A stretch of 64,000 nucleotides of DNA, from contig JAPTHN010000001.1 in assembly GCA_026936325.1 (NCBI GenBank), positions 1,364,001-1,428,000 on the forward strand, read 5' to 3'. Made by a program: the position numbers and the translations under genes. Below, piece by piece: positions 34,643 to 49,600 of this stretch; position 1 is the first letter of the stretch; each line of letters opens with the position of its first letter. The DNA comes from Platynereis dumerilii (taxonomy: Eukaryota > Annelida > Polychaeta > Phyllodocida > Nereididae). The notes under the pieces are model-generated. The model was not told the DNA's origin. It was given only the letters and a program-made list of their open reading frames with translations, and made no database searches.

Positions 34643-37600
34643 ATGGCAAGCACTACGCGAGAAGTGATCACTTTACAGTTTGGACATTATGCCAACTTTG
34701 TCGGCACACATCTCTGGAACATTCAGGTAAGGTAGAAAAGTAATTTCAGGCTAAAACAAAGACGCATGCAGCAATTTAATAGTGAGTGGCTGAGCGATAA
34801 TGTGAAATTCTGCTTGTCATGTGCCATGATTCATGATGCTGCATGTCTGCATGTGGATTCCATTTGTGTTCAAGACAGTCCTTAATGCATATCTAATGTT
34901 CATGTGACTTGCCACTGTGGCCACTGTGAGATCCTGTTGACACATGTCAGGAATACTGATACTAAACAAAATCTTGCATAAATTTCAATTGGAGGCCATT
35001 GACATTGTCATTTGGGATGATTTGGCATAATTTCAAGAAGCAATTTGATGGACCCATAGATATAGGTCTAGAAGCCAGGGGGCTTGGCACCCCCCCCCCC
35101 CCCCCAAATAAATTTGGAAGAAAAATGTTTTACGGGGCGACCGTTTAATAATAAGGGACGGGGGGCTTGGAGTTTTCCTCAGCGGGAAATTATTTATTAC
35201 GGAGGCCATAGTATTTCAAGCGCGCAAAGTCCCCGAATATTCATTCCTAAAACAAGCATAACCTTCTCAAGAAAAACCCCCACCATAGACATGATAGACC
35301 CCGAAGTCAGTCAGAGTTAAAACTCTGACTTGCTTGGCAAGAACTTCAACTGACTAGTCAGTTAAGTTGTTAAACTCTGACTTCACTTGACTTCAACCAA
35401 CTTCAACTAGCTAACCAATGCTATTTCATAGGGTCCTTGCGTTAAAATTTGTCTTGAGTATATTATTAACTTTAGAAATTTCAGAGTTTTTGAATTCGGA
35501 AAACTGTGCAGTATGCAAATGTGTCAAATTTTTAGGTAGTTCTGGTGTTGCTTAGACTTTACAAAGGTCCAAAAAGAGTGTTGTGTGTATGTCGTGCTAT
35601 TCATGCTGTTTAGAGCGATACAAACAGCATTTCTGTGAGATAAAAATTGGCTAAGTTATGGAACAATGACTTGACTTCAGCTGTCCCAACTGTGGCTGGA
35701 CTTGAATGAACATCAACTTGCTGCTTGGAAAGCTAACTATGACTTTACCAGTCGACTCTATGTAGTCGACTTGGGGTCTACGGCCCACCAGAACTGAGCA
35801 AGTAATTATTTGTTTAAAAAAAACTCCAAGCCCCACCCTTGATAGTGATGCACGGATAGTGAAAATAGCCTGATACCGGGTAATCCGGCAACACCAACTG
35901 CCGGATACTGGATATTAACCGGATAGTTGGAACCGGATAGTAAACGTGCGAAAAAGGAAGGTTTTCAGCATTCGAAGCTGATGATAAATTTTTTTTTTTC
36001 TGAGCCCAAAGAGATAGATCATGTCCGGTGGGGACTGTTCTCTCTGATTGAATGTTTTTCGTTACGTTCTGTAACTGAATTTAAATTTTGAAGATGGTTA
36101 CATCATGCTTTTGACTCTGCTCTTGTTACATTCTTTTGTTCATTTTTTAAGTTTTTTTTAGCTTTTCACTTATTTTTGAGCATCCCAGATATCCGGTTCT
36201 GACACCCTAATTCTGCCGGATACCGGATATCCTGCAAATTCCAATATCCGGCCGGATACCGGATACCTTGCCGGATATCCGTGCATCCCTAACCCTTGAG
36301 ATAAATGGTAGCCCCCTTAGGGAGTTTTGTGCACAATTTTGTTTAGATTTTTTAACGGCAATTTGGGCAATATAATTGGGGAGCCCCCCCCCCCAAATTA
36401 TTTTTTATTGACCTCCTTTGGATAGGCTTATCAATCCATGACATTAATAATGAATTCTATTGACAAGAGTACCCGAAGGAAACGTGGGCGGCATGAGAAA
36501 AAATTTCTTTGGTTTTGTGAAGAAAAAAAAATTTTTGCCAAAGATTTTGGAAAAGGAAAACTTAGGGAATCAATTTTTGAGGCAAAAAATGTGTGCAAGT
36601 TGAATAAAAGAAATTTTAGGGGGTGGGGGGGGGAGGGTAGGGGGATGGGGAAATAAGGGGGAAAATAGAAGAAAAAAAAAACTGGCAATTTTTTTTTTGG
36701 CAAAAATGGATTTTGGAAAATAAATTAATTTGGACAACAGTGACAGAAGCCAATAACATTCCAATAACACCCTTTCAAACACGAACCAGTACTTTTAAGA
36801 TAATTAGCAGTGCGCTCCCTACTGAGTTCTGGGCATAGCAATGCAGCAGCAAATTAAAGTCCGAAGTTTTCTGAAAACTGTCATTTAGCACCACATTGGG
36901 CACTTGGCATCTGACAGTCTACACTTATCAGCTCATAGCCTCATACTCATCCAGTTGCGAAAAATAATTGCAAAATCATTACATCACTTGTTTCCAGGAG
37001 TCCTCCTTTGTATATGATGATCAGATGCACCAAGATAATCTGCCCATCAAAGAACTCAACAATGATGTCATGTTCAGGGAGGGACAGACTCTCACTGTAA
37101 GTTGAATCAGTTCATGAACTTCTGTAGTGGTATTTTGATAGTAAGAATATTTGTTCATTCACAGTTCACAGTTAAGTCTGTTCTCTGTTGATTGACACCA
37201 TATATGACGTCTTGTTTTATCATTGGCTCCATGAATGAATGTTTCAGGGTGAAGTTACCTACACTCCGAGGCTGATTGCTGTAGACTTGAAAGGTAATTG
37301 ATTGCATATAAATAAAATTTACAAATTGGTCAGTCTACAAATGAATTTGTCATTTTCATTGAGATGGAAATTCAAAATATTCAAAATAGTTATCAATTTA
37401 TTTATTTTATTGCAATTCTACATGTTATTTCAGGTAGCCTCACTCATCTCAAAGAAACTGGTGACCTATATGGCGAACCCAAGGGAGACGCTGCTGCTCT
37501 TTGGTATACATGTTCATCTTAATGATTTTTCTGCACATAAATTTATAAGAATACTTTGAAATTATGTGCAACAGTAGATTATGCAGCATTTTATTTTGTA

Positions 37601-40600
37601 CTATTTAGTAGTGAAAGAGAATCCAATATATTTGCCTACTGGTTATAAACTGATTTTAAAAGTTCATAATGATACATTCGGGTAATCCTTGTTTAAGTTT
37701 AGACTTTCCTGACTTCAAAATTTGGCTAAAACTGAAGTTTTTTCCTGAAAAACGAAAGTCAAAAAGATGGTCCATTTAGTTAGTATCAAGATTAATTAAA
37801 CATGTTAAATAGTGGGCTCTAAAACTTTGCCACCCATTATGGATTTCGCAGACCTGGCACTAATTTCAAAAGTATTGCTTCATATGATTTGCTTCAACTT
37901 TCAGGAATGGTGGTTTAACAGTCCATGAAGAGGAGAGTGCTGAGAAGAATGAGTTTTTGAAGGATTTAGAGGAAGATGTAGGTCTCAATTTGGAATAGTT
38001 TGGATAATTTAAAGAATTCTGTATTATGCACAACATTTTTGGGCTGCACTTATGTTATGGCTAATAAATGTGGCAAATTATCCTCGATTATACAAACTTT
38101 CCTAAAAATGTCTTGAAAATCTTTCACAATACTTTTCATCCACAAATCATTGTGTGCATTAGTTTCAGTGTAATACTGACAAATTTTAGTGATTTCTTCA
38201 ATTTATCATTGGTTATTGCTTACAAAAAATTTGTATCTTTTTTTTTGCAGGTATCAGATCTCAATCTTAATGGTGAAAGCTCTCAGAATACTGATAATTT
38301 CCAATTACCTGGTAAGCCGACACTTTAAAAATGTTTATCAAAATATACAACTCAATCTTTGGCAGTATCATCTTCTTAAATATAATTTTAGTTTTGGCTG
38401 ATCAAGGGGTTTGCATAGGGGGCGTGGCGTTTTCCCCACCCTTTTATGAGTCAAATTCTTAATATTGCTATTTGACAAGAAATTAGGATCCACAGAGTCT
38501 CTCCAATATTTTAAGTATTGTTTTGCATCCTCCCCCTTCCGAAAAATTGGACCTGCCCCCGTTTTTCAATCACAATCACAAAGTTTCAGGAACTGCTAGG
38601 AAAATTTTCCTTTGTAAGCCTTCTTTTTTTTAAAGATTTTCTTCATTTGTGGTCCGTGGCGTGATGAAGCATTGTTCACTGTTAAGTAATGCTATTTTTA
38701 AAACAATTCATTTCAGCAACTGCAAAATTGTATGATCTCGACAATGTGGTCAAGTCTTGGTCAGACTACCTTCGTCTTTTTATGCACCCAAAATCATTGT
38801 ATGTGATCAACAAATACCAACACAGCAAGTGAGTTATTCATTTCATCGAAGTTAATAGAACAAAATTAAATAAACTATATGGGTGAAGTCATTTTAAATG
38901 AGGCCAGCCAGGATTTTGACCTTTAACGGGACATAAAAAATGTTTGGCTGGTAATAACTTCTTTAAAATTCCCTGAGATATAGAATACAATTTTGTCTCC
39001 ATAATAAATCCTCTTTTACGTGAAATGATGGCTTCATCATTGAGACCAGGGACCGCAAACTCTCAAAATGGTCCATTTTTTGAGGTGTCAAACGTCACAT
39101 TTTCAAACAGTGTTACTTTGACAGCTGATGGTTAGTAATTGAAGTAAGTTATGCTCAGTTTTTTTAATTTTGATGACTACCTATTTACCTGAACTTAAGT
39201 TTTTAAATTCCATCCGGTATGTGAAATGTTCTGGGAATATTTCACGGGCCACCGAAACCTCCCGTCACGTACATCATAAATGTCAAACATGGTCAATCCA
39301 GAAATTACATTTTTCTTAAATTAGTTTTTTTCCTGTTTAAGTGGCATTAGGTTGATTTTTTTCCCATTGAATCAAGAAAGTCTATGATGAATAATCACAT
39401 ACCAGTCAGCTTTAAAAGGAATATCCAGCTATAGTAAAATGGTTGCAGTCCAAACATGACGCCTGCAGTCACTGAAAAAATTCTCACCTACAGGACGCCA
39501 AAATTTCAAACCAAGAATTTTGACACACCCAATAATATTTCTATGGGTTTGTATGCAGCTAAAATAAGTATCCCACAAGATTTATTAAAAATGTTTAAAA
39601 GGATTTCCTACAGAGCAGCAAAGGCTGTGATATGGAGGATGCAAATTTTGAATGTCAATAATTCTGGGATTCTCACCTACAGGACAGATATGATGTAACG
39701 TCACTGATAGAGGTGTTCTGATGTGTAGAGAAGCATCACATCAATCAAAATTTTTCATTTTGCTGTGAATAATAAGTTTTGTCTCTGAAATTGGCCTTGC
39801 ATGAAGACACAAGACTGTCACGCAACAAAATGTGTCAAATGTCAAAAAGTATCAAACTGGTACATCATAATGGACAGTACATCATTATTGACCAAGAGTA
39901 ATTATTGGTCACTTATGATGTACAGATGAATTTTCGTGCTTTCTGATATGAAAAGAATTACCAAAGTAGAGAAAAGATGTGTTAATTAAATTCCCAGGCT
40001 TCTGTTGTCCTTGTCATGAGATTTCGCACTTGCATTTCATTCTTATCAGACAATAACATAGATTCTTTGATGTACATCACATTTGACACTTGTAATGTCA
40101 AATATGATGTACAGCATAAATCTTAGATATATGACAGTAATCTCTACATTAAATTAAGAATTTTCATATATTTTGGCTAGCTACCTTTTCTAATGCAGTT
40201 TATCTCAACAATATATTGTGTTTAGTTTCATTCAGCCAAGATTAATAGGCGTACATCATAATTGACACTTCATGTAAAATTCTTCTGATTATTTGTATTT
40301 TTACTGTTGTTATGAATGAGGATTTTAGCAAATCTAATTTACCTTGCTTATTCTTTTATATATTTTATGGAATTTCAGAGAATTTAAGTTCTAGCGTGAG
40401 TCGGTTTTTCATATTGAGTGTTTGGTGCATGTGTGTAGCTTCTGGCAACTTATTTTCTGGCTTCTTGGTTAAATTTCTCTTTTGTGTTATATTAGGGGAA
40501 TTAACATTTGACACTTGTTTGTTTTTATTGAAATGCTTATAATTGTATTTACTGGTAAAGTTTATTAAAGCACAATTTAACATAATTTTTTAAACCTGGT

Positions 40601-43600
40601 CAATTATGATGTACATGTGACAGAATTCTCACCTACAGGACTATGTCAAATATGATGTAACGCTAAAAATATCCCTATATCTTTTACACAACAGGTTAGA
40701 TGGCTTGGATTTTACCATTCTCTCATACATTCTGTGTGTTTTTACATTTTAATTATACCTATGTGCTATACAGAACATTGAAGAAGCAAAATTGAGGAAC
40801 ATCCAGTTTTGTTCCGTCAGTGTGTGTATTTCAAAGCAAAATGGTAATTTGTTGGCTAAAATTGTTTTAAATGATCATATGTACCTGGAACAATGATTAT
40901 ATGATCAATGTTTGCTATTATCAACTATAGTGATTAAATAAAGTGGGGTCAACCAAAATTTCTCACCTACATGACGACATAGACTCTCCTCAGCAAAATT
41001 CTATGTGGGGCAGTGTCAGTGTAACTTAAGGACATAAAAAGTATATTTCATAAAAATTAAGACTATGGAGCACAGGCTGGATGAGGAATACATCCTAAAA
41101 CATGCATTTAAAAATTTACCCTTATGTGACACTTTTGGCCTCATTTAAAATGACTTCACCCATATATTATCTAGTCTTTTTTTGACGCATTGAGTTCTTT
41201 AAGGTTTAAAAGTACTGTTTAACTTCCAACTTAAAAGTTTACTGCATATGATCAAATCAAGAAAGCTGAAGAATTCCATGTCGGAGAAAAGTATACCTGG
41301 CCTAAAAGATCTTTATATGCCACGGTTTATTGAATATACACTAATTATTCGTCAACTTTGTTAACAGTGAGTTGGACAAGTTTGACATATTTGGAGCTGG
41401 CCTGAATCTCTTCACACCTCAAAGTGGATCCTCCGATCTTGAGGACAGATGCCATTTCTTCTTGGAAGATTGCGACCATTTACAGGTACACTGGTCAGAT
41501 TTGCACCTATATGTAACAGAGGCTGGGTTCTCTCAGTACTATTCTGTATTACTTTGGTTGTATCCTGATAACTGTGCACCTGACGTCGATGTATGTAGAC
41601 TTGGAACCATTAGGCACACATAATTGATCTTTAGTTTCTCGGATCCTCTCAAGGCACTTTTTCTAGGGTCGGTCGGTAGGACAAAAAAAAAGAAGTTTTT
41701 ATGTCAAAATAAAAAAAAAATTTTCTGTCGGCAGAAAATCTATTGTGTCGGTGGGTGCGCGAAGCTAAGAATCAATTATGTGTGGCCTTAGAAATAGTTC
41801 ATGTTGCAAGTGACAACAAATCTCAAAATTTTACAAGAGAGTGAATTGGTTTTGTTTGGCACATCTAAATTAAGATAACTTTACAGTTTCGTTTTAAAAA
41901 ACAAATGTAGGCCTACAAGTTTACCACAGAGAATTTGTTAAACCAGCAAATAGTTTAGAAAATAATAAATGTGCCAGGAAACCCTGACAGAAGCTATGCA
42001 AAGTTTATGTTTATTCAAGTTCAAAGTTTATGAAACCTTCTCAGCATTTAAAAAATATTTTGGATGTAACATTGTATCCAGTATGATATTGACGGTGTCT
42101 TAACATCCAATTGTTTATGAATTACTTCTTGAACTTTATTTGTGAAAATTGATGTGATGTTTTTTAATTGTGTGACAGTCTCTTTATTTTCAGGGATTTC
42201 ACATTCTAGCAGACATGTACAATGGATTTGGCGGAGTCTGTTCTTCATTACTTCAACAGTTAGAGGAGGACTGCCCTAATAGAGCTTTTGCTACATTTCC
42301 TGTTTATCCTGCACATTTTGAAAATCTTGTAAGTGAATTATGATGTTGCTAAACAACCTTTTCCTGGATGATCAGAACTGTTTTTAATGCAGGTGCACAT
42401 GCGCAACTGCATTATACTGGTCACTTATGACAATATAAAGGGTTTTGTGAATTGGATGATGCACCCTCATATTGCTATCAAATAACAAAATTTTGTTATC
42501 GAAAATCGGATTTTCTTCTACTCCAGAACCCCTAGTGTTGTGCATTTTAGATTATGTACACAAACATGGATTATTTTGAGAAAGATAATCATATTTGATA
42601 CAATGATAGGCAAAATTACAATTTCCTGATGGCGGAAAAAATAAGATCTAGCTTTTTCTAAGCCCTTTATTTGAAAAATGAGAAAATGTATGTGGTGTAC
42701 ATGTCATGCCATCTTTGTACCAATTTTCGCTTTGAAACGTTCGGTGGTTATTGCTGCAGGCCTGATTACAGATTGTCCCCGTAGAAAAATTGGTTTTGTG
42801 GATTGGAGGAACTCCTTGATCTTGCCATCTAAATACTATTTTCTTTTTTGTTAGTCAGATTTTCATTTATGGATATATCTACAATGATGTGTAGGAGCAT
42901 TTCAGTTTATATGTGTGATATTAAGGGACTAATATTCTCATTTATAACCAAAATAGCGGAAATTATGTTTTCACAACAGTCGCCACAGATGAGTTTTGGT
43001 TTTTCTCATTTCCCGTATCTAATAAATAAGAAGTACGTATCTGAATTACCATTAGGCATTCTTTATATATATACAGAGTCCGCGAAAAGTGCCGGTTTGC
43101 CGGTCAAAACCGGCAAAAATAGCGTGTGACCGGCAAAAATAGAGTGGTTGCCTGCCCAAATGTCCGATGGATTTGCTGGAGAGTCAGTGAGCTGATTCAG
43201 CAACCAATGCAATTTGTGCTGGCCTTTGATATCGCCAGTGCAATTGACAAACATCAATGACTCAAATTGGGAGGCAGATGTGTCAAATGGATTGCAATTA
43301 AACACAATAATAGTCAGTACCCCAGCAAATTGCAATTAGCAACCCTCAGCATTGACAGGAATGTATCAGTTAAATGCTGAAGAGGAAGGGTTTAACTAAC
43401 TTCATGTTTTTGGAAGCTACCAACTCCTTAACAAAAATTCTAGAAATTGGAATTTCGGGCTGGTAAGATTTCATTCGGGCAGGTAAAATGCAGAATCTAC
43501 CTGCCCGAATGTCCTGTAGGTCAAAAGTACTTTTCGCGGACTCTGTATATATATACCTATTTTCGCTTGCAAAAATAAATTTGGTGCTCCATGCCCGATT

Positions 43601-46600
43601 ACTGGTTGTTTCTTTAGCAAGATAGGTTTTGTGAATTTGATGGAGCATCTTGATCTTGCCATTAGAATGTCATTTTCTTTCTTTAAAGTAAGATTTTCTT
43701 TTATGGAGAACATATCTGGTATTTGTTGCTCGCCAGTATTTATAAATCAGAAAGACTTGATGTCGCCCACATTAAATTTTTTGATGTCTGTTTTTGGCCA
43801 AATTCTGAGGACCAGGAATTGTATTTGCATATAACCCTGAACATTCAAATCAACTTTCAGATTTGACCTGGACTCAAAAGAGATTTGCAAAAGGCAACCC
43901 TATTTTAGAACATTCCATCTGCATTATGTTCTTGTTTTTTTTACTTTTAATTTGCACTAGGACAAGTAGGTCTCGTTAAAAACTAATTGCAACTTTAATG
44001 ATAATTTTGTGAAGTTTAATAATTGTGAACAAATAGTTAAATTGCATGTGAAAATGTTTTGTTTGTTCAATTTCAGACTTCGCCAGATGACATCTACAAA
44101 GTGATCAATTCTGCCCTCACGCTTGACAGACTCTCCTCCCTGGGGTCCTTCGTGGCCCCAATGTCTCTCAGCTCAACTCTTTGGAGAAGACCTGGGCCTC
44201 CTCTGTCCTTTCCTCATCTGGATTATGAGGTAATCAGAAGACAAATCACATTAGGTCATTGTTTGTGATGAGGTGTGCAGTCAGGGTGTGTTGGCCTTAT
44301 GGTCTTATCTGGAGCCTAACAGAGTTATTCAACCCTCAAGTTGAGGCTCAACTGATAATTACGCTGGTTTGTAGTATCTTAAGTCTGGGCAATGGGTATA
44401 CAGTGAATGGTAAAGCTATAGCTGTAGACTGACATATTTCAAGTCAACATGGTCAAATTGGGAATCAAATTTGACATTAATTCAAATTGCATCCTCACAG
44501 TATTGCTGTAGATTTTCTCAAGAGTGCTAGAATGCAGCGTCAACTTCACTGGTAGAGCACCTTTTATGATTCAGAGTACGGAAGCATAACTTCATATTGT
44601 GTTTAATTCATGATAGAAAGATAAAAAGTTAAAATTCAATGTGACACCTCTAATGAATGCTGCAGCCTATTCCTATCGTTGGTAAGATAAGATTGAATAT
44701 TGTCTTCCAATAAGTATTTCGTTTTTTTGAAAATAGGCGAAATGCAACTACCACAGCAGTGCAGTATTAGCAGCAGCATTGGAGTCATTGACGAGTCCTT
44801 ATCGAACGCTCAATTCACCTTGTGACATGATGCAGATGGCCTCCTGCTTGACCCCAGTTGGGCGAAAGGTAGGGATGGAAATACACCAATTCAATTAATA
44901 TGTAATATTAATAACTGAGTTTTAAAGAGTTTACCAAGAATTATTATGAATTTATTATAGACTGGCGGGATTTTTGAAAAATGGCTTTATTTAAAGAGGT
45001 ACGAGAATTTTGGGGTAAAAGTCGGGAACCCATCTTTTTAGCATATTTCAGGTATGCCGATTCCGAAAAAACTGGTTCCCAAGCGATTTTCTGGGTCCTT
45101 CACCTCCTAATTTGCATAACAAAATGGCTGCCAAATTAGCAATTTTTGATCGTTTTAAAGCAGTAACCTTCAATATACTACTGTTTAGGAAAGCAAAAAA
45201 AGCAAACTAAGTGGCTGAATCCATGTTATGAAGACCAAGGAATACTCACACCATTTAAGAATCACTTATACAAGTTTGATGGTCATTGATATGCAAATTA
45301 GTAGCCGCCATTATACGAGAATGCTTTTTCTTCAATAACTTCCTTACTAATCAAGCAAATTTAACAAATAAAGTTATATACCAATGTTTTAAGGGTCAAT
45401 GAAGATGATGAAACCATCTATTAAGTCATAACACTCATCCAATATTAATTATGCAAGAATAATGGTCATTAGTATGTTAATTAACGATGAAATATTACAG
45501 AAAATACCAATCTTCACAGTGTCGTCTCTGCTAATCCAGGAATCTTTACAAATTAAAGGTCTATACAAATGTTTTAAAGTCTATGAAGATAATGAACTTA
45601 TTCATAAAGTCATAACTCTCATCAAATATTAATTATGGAAAAACAATTGTCATTAGTATGCTAATTAGCATGACATATTTCAGAAGAATAGATTTTGTTA
45701 TATCGATGCTGCTAATCCTGCAAACTTTACAAAATAAAATGCATTTCCCAATATTTTAAGGGTCAATGATGAAGTCATTGAAAAAGATATCACATTCATC
45801 TGATATTAGTTATGCAAGACCTGCAGTCAGTAGTAAATTAGCAGTGTCATATAACTGCAAAAAAGTGTATTCTTATACCTTTCCTACGCATCAAGCAAAC
45901 TTAAGCAAATGAAGTCCTCCAACAATTTTAGTTTTTTCAAAGTTAGTCTGCAATACTTCAAAGGTCAATGCAGGTCATGAACTCATTCAAAACATAATAA
46001 TATCAGTGATATCCCTAAATTTGTTTTGTTTGTTAAGTTTGCTGGATTAGCGAGGAAGATCAGGGCTGTAGCTGGAATTCTGTTTTGGGGCAGGCGAAGT
46101 TAGGCATGCAGGAGCTCCAATTATTCAGCAGTGTCTCATGGCCTGAAATGCCTTCTAAGCAATCTGAAGCACCAATTCCCCCATAAAAGACATAGAATCA
46201 CTGTATTATCATTTTATGTAGGCCTTGTGTCCAAATCAGTAAATTTTGAATGTCATACACATATTAAATGCTTCAAATTAAACAGTCATCATGAAAGTTT
46301 ATGAGTAAAATAAAGAAGGGCATAACAATTCAAAATTATTTGGTATTCGGTGTAGGATCAGATGCAGCAAACAAATTTGAAAACTCAATAATAGTATGCC
46401 TTCTTCATGGCTCTTCCCTCTCTATAACTCTTGCCTCCTCTCTAAAGATCATGCCTCATCTCTAGCTCTTGCCTCCTTCATCGCATTCTCCATCCTTTCC
46501 AGTAACCCCAATCTCCATAATCTCCCTTTCTGCTTCCTTCCCAGCTCTTCCCTTCTGCCTGATAGCTCCTGTCTCCCACCTGACTGCCTCCTCCTAGCTC

Positions 46601-49600
46601 TTGCCTCCATCTAGCTCTTGCCTCCACAACAGCCATTCTCTCCTCTCTCTGACTTCTGTGTTCTCCCACTCAGCCCGATCCCAAGTTTTTCCGATAGCTT
46701 TTGCCCTGTCAAATTGTGTTTCCTACCCCTCTGCTCATCTTTCTTTTTCCTCCATGATATCTGCATTCTCCTCTGCCTCCTGCCTAACTCCTGCCTCCTG
46801 CCTAACTCCTGCCTCCCTACTCAATAGCTCAACTGTTCCCCCTTCACTGTCTACTTCTTAGCTCCTTCCTGATATTGGTTTCCTCCTCCCTGCATTGCCT
46901 CCTACCCCCCCGGCTCTCCCCTCTTTTGTCTGCTTCCACTAGCTCTTGCCTCCTCCCCCAGAGTGGTTCTTCAATAACTATCTGGCTACTCCTAGCTAAC
47001 TAAATGACTCCTCCTTCCCTGCTTGCTCCCAGTTTCTCTTGGTACCCTCCTCATCCCTTGGCGTGCAATTGTCTCCATCAAGTGGTCGTATTAGAATATC
47101 TCCTTACCATCCCTACCTTTCTCTCTCACTACCAGTCTTCCATGCACACATCAATTTTTTTTATTAACAAAATGAATACACTGTCTGCTCTCCGTGTAGG
47201 CTTCACTGTTATAAGGGGAAAGTAGCAGTTTTATTACAATAGGAGTGGCAGTATTGCCTCAGAATATTTTTGCGTATTGGGAGTAGCAAGGTGACTTCAT
47301 TTCTGAGTTGAGGGATCTTCCAATAATGCATATGATATCATCTTGATACACCCAGTCAGGAAGATATGATGGGACCTTCGCTGAATTTCAAGGCGGGCAT
47401 GTGCCATCATGCATTGAGTCCCTGAAAATTCTGAAGAGACACCTTTTTCCGCAAATATGGCATCACTAATAATCACGCGAATAACTATTATTCTTGCATT
47501 ATTAATATATTATGAGTTTATTGCTTTATGAATGAGTATTTTACCCTTGAGCCAGTGGTATGGAAGTTTTATTTGCAAAATTTGTTGGATTAGTAAGGCA
47601 AATATTAAGAAAATCATTTTGCTTATTAGTATATATATATATGTACAAACAACAATTATTCTTGTATAATTAATATTTTATGAATGTCATGACTTTATAA
47701 ATAAATTCAATATCCTTTGACTCTTTTAGCTTTGGTACTGAAGTTTTAAATGTAAAGTAGGCTGGATTAGCAGAGAGGATATGAAAAACTTTTTTCTGTA
47801 ATATTTCATCGCTATTTAGCATACTAATAACTATTATTTTTCCATAATTAATATTTTATTAGTGTTATCATTTTATAAACAAGTTCATTATCTTCATTGA
47901 CTCTCAAAATATTGGTAAAGTACTTTAATTTTAAAGTTTGCTGGATTAGCTGAGAAGATATACTAAGAAGATCGTTATTTTCAGTAATATTTCATCACGA
48001 ATTGGCAAATTAATGACCATTATTCATGCATAATTAATATTGGATGAGTGTTACGACTTAATAGATGGTTTCATCATCTTCATTGACCCTTAAAACATTG
48101 GTTTAGAACTTTAATTTGTTAAATTTGCTTGATTAGTAAGGAAGTTATTGAAGAAAAGGCATTTTTTATAATGGCGGCTACTAATTTGCATATCAATGAC
48201 CTTCAAAGTTGTATAATTGATTCTTAAATGGTGTGAGTATTCCTTGGTCTTCATAACATGGATTCAGCCACTTAGTTTGCCTTTTTTGCTTTCCTAAACA
48301 GTAGTATATTGAAGGTTACTGCTTTAAAACGATCAAAAAATTGCTAGTTTGGCGGCCATTTTGTTATGCAAATTAGGAGGTGAAGTACCCGGAATATCGC
48401 TTGGGAACCGGTTTTTTCGGAATCGGCATACCTGAAATATGTTAAAAAGATGGGTTCCCGACTTTTACCCCAAAATGCTCGTACCATCCACATATTTCAA
48501 AAATCCCGCCAGTCTATTACTAGATATTACACTGTTGAAATATTCTCTCAACTTTTGATAGGATTTTGCTTCTTTTTAGTCTAAATAATTCAAGAAATGA
48601 ACATGTATATTTCAACTATTAACATTATTGGTAAATTGTATATGTTGCATTGTTCTTCTTGTGTTGTTGAGGATGAAGGCATTGGTCTAGTGGTAGCATG
48701 CTGGGCTGTCAATCGCTGGGTCCAGGGTTCGAATCCAGCTCTTGCCGGGTCACCTGGGCCAATGTTGGACGGCTGTTTCAATCATCCTTTGCCTCTTTGC
48801 CGTGTCCTCCTCCTGTCCTAATTAGCCTACCAAGTGCATAAATACAGGATGTAAAGCACTAATCATCCATCCGTCCATCTTGTGTTTTTGTGTTCAGAAT
48901 TATTCTTCGAACTAAAATATTTAATATTGTCCTGTCAATTTCAGGTGTTGTCAGTTCACTCCTCCATGCCCTTGCCAGTATCTGAGAGCAAGACGTTGAT
49001 GGACTTATTCATAGAGACAGGGGATGACCTTCCCTGGTCCCCCTTGAGCCCTTACAGTCAACGAGGGGTCCCCCTGGCCCAGAGTGTGGTCTTGAGGGGA
49101 ATTTCTAAGGCTAAAGCTTTACGGTAAAAGATAATTAGCCAGCGAAACTTACGTTTCGCTGGCTCTTAGGATCAGTGAATGGAAAAGAGGCGCGAAATGA
49201 CGGAATTTCGGATCTCTGGCCGCACATAAGGACCCGAAACTCGACAATGCAAAGACGAAATTGACTGTGTCAGACAATCCGGAATAGACTGAAAAGATAG
49301 CATCACTTCGCCACCGCGAATACCTGCTGAAATGACACTACATTCACCCAAATCAAGACTAAAACAAGAAAAATTATCATGAAAAAACGAAAATTTCGAT
49401 TCGTCTGCCGCAAAACGGCTGAATGTCGCGAAAACAGAAATGCACCAGGTCGCGCTGTTTACGTCACTATACCACAGCGCCACTGCATTGGAAGTGGCAA
49501 AAACACACAAAGCATGCAAAAGTTTACTTGAGTGATGTGCAGCATGTGCTGCTGTATCAATCAGGCCCATCATTGCTATCAATTCACTATCAAAGCTAAT

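Noticed and set aside
35058-36420. A compound transposon bounded by poly-C tracts
   Set aside because: The two C-runs are in the same orientation and no inverted ends or duplications could be found apart from the hAT MITE inside.
36430-36790. Overlapping frames of 70-90 codons on both strands
   Set aside because: Lys/Phe-rich translations of A- and G-homopolymer sequence; no splice or domain support.
46396-46861. Ser/Leu/Pro-rich coding frames
   Set aside because: Artefacts of the CT-rich array in the foldback element loop.
48672-48740. Functional Asp-tRNA gene
   Set aside because: The A and B boxes are present, but the acceptor stem is not formed and the unit continues into a SINE body that recurs at 54165.
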